64,000 nt of DNA from Plantago ovata (Eukaryota > Streptophyta > Magnoliopsida > Lamiales > Plantaginaceae), in contig CM051455.1 of the NCBI GenBank assembly GCA_028274465.1, positions 123,973,462 to 124,037,461 of the forward strand, written 5' to 3'. Shown here piece by piece: positions 36,071-45,862 of the stretch. A program made the position numbers and the translations under genes. Position 1 is the first letter of the stretch; the number at the start of each line of letters is the position of its first letter. Under the pieces are notes generated by a model. That model saw nothing but the letters and a program-made list of their open reading frames with translations. It searched no databases and was not told the DNA's origin.

Positions 36071-37670
36071 TGCAAGACGGTCCTTCAGATGAAAAGATGT
36101 CATCTAGCAAGGGGTCCAGAAGTAATATTCCCTTTAAATTATCTACAATGTAGATATCTGGGACTTGGGCAGGAATTTCATTTCCACTGCCTTGTGGTCT
36201 ATTCTCAGTAGAATTATCAACATTAAGTTGATTGTTGAAGGTTTCCGCAAACACTTCAACATTGCTGACATAGGTTTCAGTAATCACCTCAGCAACATCT
36301 ACTGGCAAATGCGTTTCAGCATTTGTCTGGGAATTGACTGAGAGGTCTTGGACAACAGGGACTGACTTGCGAGCCAGTGTTTTCTTTCTTTTGTTGCTGG
36401 TCCGTTTCCTCTTAGGTACGGGGTTTGCTGATGACGCTGCAGTCTGAGTGTCATCATCAGCTTTCCTCCTTTTCTTGTTAGATTTCTCCGGTTTCCCAGA
36501 GTCATCTATAGTTGCATTTTCAGCAACGGCTCTTGTACACGTACCTTGTTGATTTTCTACAGCAGTTTCTTTTGTGTTACCACCATCTACAGCAGTTTCA
36601 TCTCTAAGCTGCTGAGTGGTAACATCTGCAGCTGTTGTATACCTATCTTGATGGCTCGTGCTGACAACATTTGCAGTTGTTGTCTTTTTAGTTTTCTTTC
36701 CAGCAGTCTTAGGTACATTCTGCTTGTAGAATGATGTTCCCACATTGCATACAGACTTTTTGATTGGCAATGGGTTTCTTAGCTGAATCGTGAAATGTTC
36801 AAAGATATAGCATATCTTGATTCCATACATAACTGGAAAGGAAGATGAGACCTTGTTGTCTTCTACCTTTACCTTAAACTTAGTAACACAATCAACAATC
36901 CTGTTGAAAATGTACTTAGCCCAGTTAAGTTCCGTTTTATTTTCATGGATATGCATCAGCAATGGCCATCTTCTCAGGCCTACTTGGTCAATTCCTCCAA
37001 CTTGGGAGTCAAGAACTTTTATTAGTAGCAGAGCTACTAGACCAAGTGAATGGCAGAGATGCTTTCTCTTAACGTGTTTTTTCCAAGTCACGGGAGCTAT
37101 CTCGCCTTTCTTCATTTTCTCATTTCTGACGTCACTGTAGAAAGCTTCAATTTCTTCGTCAGTGGCAGTGACGTCATCTTCAGTTCCAGTGGTTGGAATC
37201 GGAAATATCTCCGCTAAATCAGTCCATTTCAGGACGATTTGCGTGTTCCGAACATAAGTAAGAATCACTTTTTCAGTGACTCCTTTGCTATCTGTAAGGG
37301 ACTGGATTTCTGCATTGTTGTAGAATTCCATTGTATCAATCATGCTCACTTGCTTAGTGCGAGCAGAGATAAAGTTCATGAGGCCTTGTTGCTTGATAAA
37401 CTCAAGTGCCTCTTCATTTTCGTCATCGAGATCTTGTTCATAAAAGTACCTAATGTACTTTTCTTTTGCAAAACCTCCCCATTGCATCAACATCTCACAC
37501 TTTGCTGTGTCAAGATATGACGGAGGCATAGGTTTTTCTGATATGCGGTCGTTTTTCAACACAACTTTCGTTGTGGTTGTAGACGGAGTAGTCACCAGAG
37601 CAGTGCGTGTTTCAGCATTGTCAACCTTTGATGACTTTGAGGACTTTGATAACTGTCTCTTGGGAGCCAT
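36071..37670 (-). pseudogene. SIRE env-like region, N-terminal part
   Basis: The ATG at 37668-37670 opens MAPKRQLSKSSKSSKVDNAE, basic and Ser-rich, with a near-identical start in SIRE no. 2 at 63899. A folded region follows (residues about 55-310: CEMLMQWGGFAKEKYIRYFY, ILTYVRNTQIVLKWTDLAEI, HLCHSLGLVALLLIKVLDSQ, LNWAKYIFNRIVDCV), then Lys-rich and acidic tails. Its architecture resembles plant transposon-protein ORFs more than an envelope. No signal peptide. The DNA element truncates it; the 35784 stop lies inside that element. Confidence 0.65.
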
Positions 37671-37799
37671 TTCTTTTATAGAGCAAGAAAATGTGTACGA
37701 AAAGAGATAGTTTGCTTTTTGACCGGAGGTACAGTAGATTCAAGCTAGAATTTGCAGAGAAAGGAAATGTGAGTTAAAGAATTTTGTCATTGGATTGAA

Positions 37800-39926
37800 A
37801 AACAACAATCTCAGCAAGAATCTCAACCTCCTCCTGCTGCTGCTGAAAATCAAGCACCTGTGCAAGGTGCTGATACTGAAGAAGAATACGCCAGAAAAAG
37901 GGCTGCCTTGAAAAATGGCAAGAACCAAATTTCTGATGCCAAGGTCACTGATGCAAACTGATGAACGCGAGATTTGTCAGGTCCCGGTTCAGTCAAATAA
38001 ATTTGTTATTTAGCCAAAGGCAATCCACAACTACAACGAAAACCGTAGTGTAGTAGTAGAATGACTCGAGTGTCGTTCTCTCAGGACTATACTAGCTTTA
38101 TCAAATCTAATTAAGAATATAAAACAACAAATAGAAAGCAATAGGGGTTTTCAAGCAGATAATGGAGATTGGTGATAGTATGGTCCTTCTTAACATAATG
38201 GGTCGATAATCATGCATAAATTCCTCGGTCTTGCATAGAGATCTTTGAATCAATCTTGTGTCCTGTTGTAAGTATTAAGCACTACGAAGATAATATGGGT
38301 CTGACTCATCAACAACTAACGTCCTAATGTGTTCCGTAATTATTCAACACTACGAAGATAATTGGTCTGATTGGTTGACAAGTGTCCATGTGTGCATAAT
38401 AATCAATACAACATACGAGAATTTTGGTTGCAACTGATCAACGAAATAAAGCAATGACACGGAGTATAATGCGCGATATAGCCATTAGCATGATTATCTT
38501 CCCTCGCTAAGAATTCACATACTACCACCAACGATAAGTTTAGCTACTCATAATAGGCATGCAATCAATAGCAATCATAGAAGAAAACATATTGAAAGAA
38601 GAATAAAATAAGTAGATAAAAACTGTAAGATACAAAGTTACCGAAGGTTGTCAATCTCCGGATGATTGCGATCCTACGCGCTCCAATCTGCTATGAAAAA
38701 GTATCCCCTAAGCTACGGAACTCCCAGGACAGGCCCTGGGAAGTTCCTACCTAAAACTATAGAGAGAGGTGAGAAAGTAGGCTTGGAAAGATATGATTTT
38801 CGGAGAGAAAACTCGCAACTATATATAGGCCCGAAATTCTTCTGGGGCGGTTCGTCCGAGTGCTGGGGCGGTTCGCCCCCCAGTATTTCGCGGAATTTCC
38901 GTGTTTTTCGACGCGGATTTGGATTTCTTCACCTTTTCGGACTCGGTTTCAGACTTCTAATGGCCTTCTAACCTCCAGATTCGACCCCTGGACTCCAAAT
39001 CCTATCCGGAAACCTTCAGATACTCCAAATATGCTTCTGTAACACCAATTCCTTGTAGACTTCAATATAATTGCCCGAAATCTCCGAATTTCAACCAAAA
39101 CCTGTAAAATAAAATCTAAAGGGAAAAGTGACACTATTCTAATAAAATGTACTAAAATATAGCTAAATTAACATAGAGGATAGCTAAAATAGGTGAAAAA
39201 GACTCGAATGAAAGTGTAAAATACACATTCATCACAAACCTTGATGATGATGATGAATTGGATGAAGATTACCAACGAGCTCTACAGAACAGTTTATTGA
39301 TCCATGCAAGGCATACAAAGGATCTAGAATTTGGTGAATCTTCAAGACCAAGACCAAAGGAAGTTCCATCCCTTCCATTTACTACTGGCGAAACTCCAGT
39401 AATTGAGCCCCAAACTCAATTGAAACAACTAACTACTGGCGAAACTCCAGTTATTGAGTCTCAAACGTTGCCTTCAGCAACTACTCAAGTAAAACTAACT
39501 ACTGGTGAAACTCCAATTGTTGAGTCTGAAGTGTTGCCATCAGCAACCACTCAACAAAAAGGAAGTGAAGCTACTGACAAAGGCTCAAAAGTTGCTCAAC
39601 TTGATGAATCTGAGGATGATGACGACTTGTCAGAAAATGAAGATGAACAATCCAAGCGAGACCCCAAAGTTGTTCAGATTCCTCCTCCTGATTACATCAC
39701 TTATGAAGGAGATTCTTTAAGAGCCGAGCTGCTTTTACAGGATGATCAGTTTGCTTCCGAACTAAAAGTTCATTCCTTGACACCTCATTTAGTGCCGTTC
39801 CCAAGAGTTGAGGAGTTTACTCCCATAATTCTAGCACTAAAGCAAATCCATGATGCCTGCAAAGCTGAAGATGAGGCATTGCTTGCTGAGAGCCCACTTG
39901 ACATTGGAAAGATTTTGGCTTGCTGA
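37800..39926 (+). pseudogene. Inverted duplicate of part of the env-like ORF
   Basis: The plus strand here encodes the same stretch as minus 33140-33980 (QQESQPPP, TTGETPVIE repeats, DPKVVQIPPPDYI, ESPLD(I/F)GKILA) with substitutions. A solo LTR splits it (37959-39234); the ORF 39258-39926 is the right piece. It replaces the 3' non-coding region that SIRE no. 2 has between RNase H and the env-like start. Not a separate gene. Confidence 0.85.
37959..39234 (-). mobile_element. Solo Athila-family LTR with intact TSD
   Basis: TGATGAACG...TTCATCA, flanked by CAAAC at 37954-37958 and 39235-39239. Two GC-rich palindromes at about 38843-38882 lie next to a TATATATA box at 38820-38827. Confidence 0.92.
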
Positions 39927-39962
39927 ATACCTGTTTCAGCATTCTGCCAAGTGTATCCTTTA

Positions 39963-42866
39963 TTAAGGTAGTTCAATCAATCCAAGGTTATACCTTAGCA
40001 TTGCGAACCTATTATCCGGTAGGGGCTTGGTAAAGATGTCAGCAAGCTGATCTTCGGTGCCTACTTTCACAACCTCAATATCACCTTTTTCCACATGATC
40101 TCTAATGAAATGATGTCTAATATCAATGTGCTTGGTCCTAGAGTGAAACTTAGGATTTTTCGTAATTGCAATAGCACTTGTATTTTCTTTGCAGAAATAC
40201 CATAATCTCTTAATTGTTGCTGAATCCATAGGATTTGAGCTGTGCAACAACCAGCTGCAATGTATTCAGATTCAGTAGATGAATTGGCGACACAAGTTTT
40301 CTTCTTGCTGAACCATGATATTAATCTAGTACCCAAAAACTGCCAAGTTCCAGAGGTACTTTTTCTATCAAGAGTTGATCCTCCATGATCAGCATCAGAA
40401 TATCCAACCAATTCAAGTCCAGAATCTTTAGGATACCATAATCCAACATTGACTGTACCTTTAACATATTTCAGTATCTTGATTGCCTTTTTGTAGTGTG
40501 ATTCTCTTGGATCAGATTGGAATCTTACACACACACAAACAGCATACTGAATGTCAGGTCTACTTGCTGTTAGATACAACAAGGAACCAATGAGCTTCCT
40601 ATACTTGTGTTCTTCAACACTTTTGTCCTCTTTAGTATAGCCCAATTTGGTACCAACACTCATAGGGATCTTTTCAGGTTTCTCATCCTCTTTGATCCTA
40701 AACTTTATGAGCATTTGTTTCGCATACTTTGCTTGATTTATGAATATTCCATCTTTGAATTGCTTGACTTGCAATCCTAGGAAATAATTCAATTTTCCCA
40801 TCATACTCATTTCAAACTTATTTGTCATGAGTTTGGCAAAATCATCACAAAGTTGCTTGTCCTTAGATCCAAAAATTATGTCATCCACATAAATTTGAAC
40901 TAAGAGTATTTTACCATCATGGTTCATGGTAAATAAAGTTTTGTCAACTTCACCTTTCTTGAAACCATTTTCAAGCAAGAACTTAGCCAAGGTATCATAC
41001 CATGCATTTGGTGCTTGCTTTAGACCATATACAACTTTCTGAAGCTTGTATACCATCTTGATTTCTGAGGGAAGTTCAAAGCCAGGGGGTTGTTCTAGGT
41101 AGACTTCTTCAGCAACTTTACCATTTAAGAATGCACTTTTAACATCCATTTGGTAAACAATGAAGTCATTGTGAGCAGCAAAGGCCAAGAAAAGCCTAAT
41201 TGCATCCAATCTTGTAACTGGTGCATAAGACTCATCATAGTCCAATCCATCAGTCTGACAGTAACCTTGAGCAACAAAGCGTGCTTTATTTCTTGTTACT
41301 TCACCAGACTCGCTCAGCTTGTTTCTGAACACCCACTTTGTACCAATAGCTTTCTTGTCTTCTGCAAGTGGCACAAGTTTCAAGACTTTGTTTCTTTGAA
41401 ATTGATCCAGTTCTTCTTGCATTGCCTTTATCCATTCAGAATGCTTTAAAGCTTCGTCTATGGTTTTAGGTTCAATTTCTGACACAAAGCAAGAGAACAA
41501 TGATTCTACTTCTACGACAGTTGCTTCTTCAGCAAGTCCATGAGTAGCTTTGGATCTAGTCACTTGGTGTTTATTAATATTGTCAATCATATCCGTAGAG
41601 GGATGATCTCTAATCCATTTATTAACAGGTTTTCTGTTTGTTGGATCAGGATATGTTTGCTCATCATCATGTGACTCTTCAGTATGTACTTGTTCAGTAC
41701 TACTGGGAATTTGTGTCTCTGCTGAGATTTGTTCATCAGCAACTGCTTGTTCAGCATTTCTAGATTGAGGTATTTCATCAGCAGGCACTGGAGATTGCGT
41801 AATTTCAGCAATTTCCGGAGCAACCGCGTCTTTTGTTGGAAATTCTTTGTCGTGAACTATATTTATCTTGTCATGACTCGGGGGAGGAGAGTCATTGTCA
41901 GAATCATCATTTAGTTCAATTGACTTGATTTGCCTAGCATCATATTCAGTTCTTTGCTCATGTATGATTAGCTTTTTCATACATTCTGATATTTCTTCTT
42001 CAGCAGGCACACCTTGTGACTTTTCGTAGAATACAACTTGCACTGATTCTTCAATCTTTTGTGCCTTTTTGTTGTAAACTCTATAAGCTTTACTATGCAA
42101 GGAGTAGCCAAGAAATATCGCTTCGTCTGCCTTTGGTTGAAATGTTCTTAGGTATTTTGTACCATTATTAAGAACGAAACACTTGCAACCAAATACTCTT
42201 AGATGAGTGATGTTAGGAGGTCTTCCAACAAACAATTCATAAGGAGTTTTGTTGTATTCCTTAGTAATCAAACATCTGTTTTGAGTATAACAGGCGGTAT
42301 TAATCGCTTCAACCCAATAAGCCTCACTTATTTCAGTGTCAGCAAGCATTGTTCTTGCGGCTTCTTTCAGGGTACGATTCTTCCGTTCAGCAACACCGTT
42401 TTGCTGTGGTGTTCTTACTGAGGATAACTGATGTTGTATACCTTTTGAGGTACAATATTCAGTTATGTACTGGTTTACAAACTCAGTACCATGGTCTGTC
42501 CTTATGACTTTTACCTTGTCATTTTTCATGACTTCAAGCTTATTCAGCAAGTTAGGTATTTCAGTCTTGGTTTCAGATTTGTGCTTGATGAATACTACCC
42601 AAGTGAATCTTGAATAGTCATCTACCACGACTAGACCATACTTCTTACCAGCATAACTTGTTGAAGAAGATTCAAACAAGTCCATGTGCAAGAGTTGTAA
42701 AGGTTTTGTAGTTGACGGTACTGCCTTGTTCTTGAAAGAAGATTTGGTTTGCTTTCCTTGCTGACATGCATTGCAAACACCATCCTTCTTAAAAGTAACC
42801 CTAGGTAATCCAACTACAAGTGCCTTTTTAGACAGCTTATTCAGCGTCTTGAAGTTTAGATGACTT
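39963..42866 (-). pseudogene. SIRE no. 1 integrase, RT and RNase H
   Basis: One frame of 874 codons holds the integrase core (MDLFES, VIRTDHGTEF, PQQNGVAERKNRT), RT (HxDVKSAFLNG-type [22 protein letters not shown]) and RNase H (SDADHGGSTLDRKSTSG, SSTESEYIAAG). A TGA at 42867-42869 cuts it from the integrase zinc finger. Near 40190 about 20 bp present in SIRE no. 2 are missing, shifting the last RNase H part (39963-40250) out of frame; that part has the DIFTKPLP end motif. Confidence 0.93.
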
Positions 42867-42868
42867 GT

Positions 42869-43309
42869 TCATTTATGCCATAACCATGCTTTTTCAGCAA
42901 GGCAATCGTGATCTGAGACAAGGCATTTTTCAACGTTTGCTGAAGACCAATCAACGGTGTACCAGCCTCCTGATCTTCTTGCAATCATTATTACCTTTTT
43001 TGTCTCAAAATCTATAAGTTTACATTCATCACTTTTAATTTCGATGAAGTATCCTTTGTCAGCAAACTGACTCATGCTGAAAAGGTTAAACTTAAGATTT
43101 TTGACATAAAGAACTCCAGTGATGGTTATGCATCCTAACTTCACATCACCATAGCCTTTTGTAGAACCGGAGCCTCCACCAGCAAACCTTATTGTTGGAC
43201 CTTTAGACCACCGTCTATAGTTTATAAGGTTATTCTTGTTGCCCGTCATGTGCTTTCCACAACCACTATCAAAGTGCTAGATTGCATCGTTTGTCTCCGT
43301 GGCTGAAGT
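42869..43309 (-). pseudogene. SIRE no. 1 protease and start of integrase
   Basis: Carries the copia protease wording HFDSGCGKHMTG, but with a TAG at about 43279-43281 in place of the Trp codon before HFDS (SIRE no. 2 has TGG there). It ends in a TGA at the first integrase histidine region (AWLWHK), where SIRE no. 2 has CGA. Confidence 0.85.
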
Positions 43310-43389
43310 CTGCACAATCAAGAGCAAACAAGTTAGTTATCCAATAATGGATGTCCATTAACATGTTCAAGAATGCGTCCAGTGGAAAC
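43310..43389 (-). other. Putative 80-nt intron at the gag/pol junction of SIRE no. 1
   Basis: The acceptor end is strong (CTAAC, U-rich tract, TTGTGCAG|). The donor GG|GTTTCC is weak. Removing 80 nt deletes the gag stop and joins gag phase 0 to pol phase 0. SIRE no. 2 has the same length at 58847-58926. Confidence 0.4.
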
Positions 43390-44369
43390 CCAAGTCTTAA
43401 GTTTTTCAACTTTGACTTGTTTTCTACTTGCTGAGGAACTAGGAGGTTTTGAGATGAAATACTTTTGACTCGTACTGGTGAAATCCACTTTCAGATGTGG
43501 TGTCTTGCTCGGTTGACCTTTTTGCTGAACATACTTTTCAGTAAGTTCTTTTCTAGCAAGGTTCCTTCTAGCCCTAGCATTAAGATTCTTTTCAGAATTC
43601 TTAGGCTTGATTTTCTTCATCTCTTTGAAGTATCTTTGCTGACTTTGCTTGTACTCATGAAAGAGTTGACTTTGCTTGGTTTTGAAACCTAGTCCACTTT
43701 TCGGAGAATGCTGAGCTTTAGCGTCAGCAACCTTACTTGATTCAGGTTTGTCAGCAAAGGACTTCTGATTACTTTTAGTAATCTTTCCTTTAGTCTTAAC
43801 AACTTGCTTTTCAGCAACTTGTTTGGCGGGATGCTTCACAACATCCTTTTTCTTTCCAGTTTGCTTCTCAGCAACCTGTTTTCCTTTTAAAGTCTTGTTA
43901 CTTTGAGTAGTAACAGCGGGCTTTATGGTCATAGGTACTTGATTGCATGTTTCAGCAACCTTAGTTTGACCAAACTGATAGATTTCTGGTAGACTACTAT
44001 CAGTAGCACGTACAAAGGAGATAGGTGATTTATCTTTCTCAAGATTTCTACGTTGTCACCTTCGTACGTTGCTCCTAAACCTTCTTTCTGAGATGGATCT
44101 CTCAAATAAGAGTTTAGTTCAGTCAGCGTATTACTTGCTTCCACATAGGATTTGAAATTGATTTTCATCTTTTTCATTTCTTGGATTTCAGCAAGTAACT
44201 TTAGAATTGAGGACTGATATTCTTCCAATTCTAATGCCATTTGAGAATTTTTCTCTGCAGCCTCAGCAATCAACTTCTTAAGACGCCTTATTTCAGCATC
44301 CTTTTCTTCTGTTTCTTCCTTCAGCAAGACGTACTTTTCCGTAGTTTTCTTGGTCAGAGTTTCAGCCAT
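43333..44369 (-). pseudogene. SIRE no. 1 gag, C-terminal half
   Basis: Coiled-coil-rich (LKEETEEKDAEIRRLKKLIA, AEAAEKNSQMALELEEYQSS) then very basic, Lys/Gln/Ala-rich. It is split into two frames by an indel near 44035 and separated from the core by lesions at 44370-44490. Same layout as SIRE no. 2. Confidence 0.8.
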
Positions 44370-44485
44370 TTGTAGTTTCTCTTGCTATTTGCTGAGAGTT
44401 TTCTCAAATCTTTCGATTTCTCCTTGAATCTTGTCAAGGTCAATCTCGTCTTCACTTTCTGAGTACGAGTCAGAGGTAGAGTTGT

Positions 44486-45394
44486 TTACCTACCGGCCAT
44501 GAGGCAGAATTCGTAGTTTGACACATCTGGATAAGCTTCCATAGCTATTCCACAAACTTCTTTGCCAATTTCCACGTCTAGAATGGCTTCTTCATCGTCG
44601 GTGTCTGAACTTTCATCCTCACTGTCTTCGGAGCTAGTATCAATACACAATGCATCGATTTTTGCTTGAAGCTTCTTCTTTTCTTCAGCAATAAAATCTC
44701 TTTTGAACTTCTTCTTCTTTTCAGCAGATTTGCCTTTCAGCAAAGGGCAATTAGCTTTGAAGTGTCCAGGCTTTTTGCAGTAAAAGCATAGATCATTTCC
44801 AACTGCTGGTTGTTCTGATGAAGTAGCTTGCTGAGCTTGCTTGTTCAGCGAGCTAGTCTCATTCTTGTACTTATGGTAGTTGTTACCAAGATGCTTTTTC
44901 AACTTCTCTTTTGCTTTTCGCCTTTCAAGTTCCTTACTGATGAATTTCTTCATGTTTTTAACAACTAAAGCATTTTCATCAGCAGGCTCTTTATCATTCT
45001 TCTTTTCAGAAGATGACGACTTTGCAGCAAGAGCAATGTTTTGCGATTTTTCAGCAAACACATTTTCTCTTTGCTTTGTCTCATAGTTGACAGTAGCAAG
45101 ATGAGAGAACAACTCTGTTGGTGTAATGTCTGGCATTCCTTGATTATAGTAGAAGTTCTGAGTGTGGATCCATTCTTGATTCAGACTTCTGATGATAGTT
45201 TTCACTTTCTCAGAATCTGAGTAAAGATTTCCAACACCCAAGGTTGCCATTTCACTAACCAGAGTTGTGAATCTGAAATCCAAGTCTTCCAGTGACTCGT
45301 TTGTACCTTGCTTAAAGTTTTGAAACTTTAATTTAAGTACTTCAAGTTTGTTTTCCTTGGTCTTGTCAGATCCAGCACAAAGATCTTGAACCAT
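44486..45394 (-). pseudogene. SIRE no. 1 gag core with zinc knuckle
   Basis: UBN2/gag-type core (LDFRFTTLVSEMATLGVGN, SLNQEWIHTQNFYYNQ) followed by CFYCKKPGHFKANCPLL, an intact CCHC knuckle (the last Cys is Phe in SIRE no. 2). It ends in a stop created by a small indel at about 44486-44492. Confidence 0.85.
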
Positions 45395-45750
45395 TTTCCA
45401 AGCCTCCTTTGCAGTCTTAGCACCCCACAGTTTGCACTGTATGGTATCCGGAGTTGATCGAATGATGATATTTCTTGCTTGGCCATCAAGACGGAATCTC
45501 TTAGCTTCGTCAGAAGTCCATTCCTCTCTGGTTTTGGCACAACCGTATCTGATGGTTCGCCTAGGATAGTTTCCTTTCCAGCTTCAGTGGTCTTGTGAGG
45601 AAAACTCCTTTCAATCTTAGTGATCTTGATAGGTCCATCATTAATGACGGTGACCATCTCATCACTAATGGCCTCAAGATGTAGCATCATGTTGTTTCGC
45701 CATTTCTCGTAATTTTCCAGCTTCAGCAAGGGAGCATCTCCTAAAGACAT
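45328..45750 (-). pseudogene. SIRE no. 1 gag N-terminus
   Basis: Starts MSLGDAPLLKLENYEKWRNN as in SIRE no. 2. One T is missing near 45531 relative to the other copy, which shifts the frame after VVPKP. The 97-bp leader to the PBS is non-coding. Confidence 0.88.
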
Positions 45751-45848
45751 CCTGTCAGCAAAGCACTACCAAACTGATCAAGAGAGAGTGATTTACGGAA
45801 AGCACCTAAGGGGATCTAGGTTCAGTGCTGAAGGTTAAAGAACCTCCA

Positions 45849-45860
45849 GCTCTGATACCA
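45849..45860 (-). other. Primer-binding site, initiator tRNA-Met (SIRE no. 1)
   Basis: The minus strand reads TGGTATCAGAGC two bases from the LTR. Confidence 0.92.
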
Positions 45861-45862
45861 CT

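Noticed and set aside
32415..37670. A true retroviral envelope gene in SIRE no. 1
   Set aside because: Position fits, but I see no signal peptide, transmembrane segment or cleavage motif; the text is acidic, basic and coiled-coil, more like a nuclear or structural protein.
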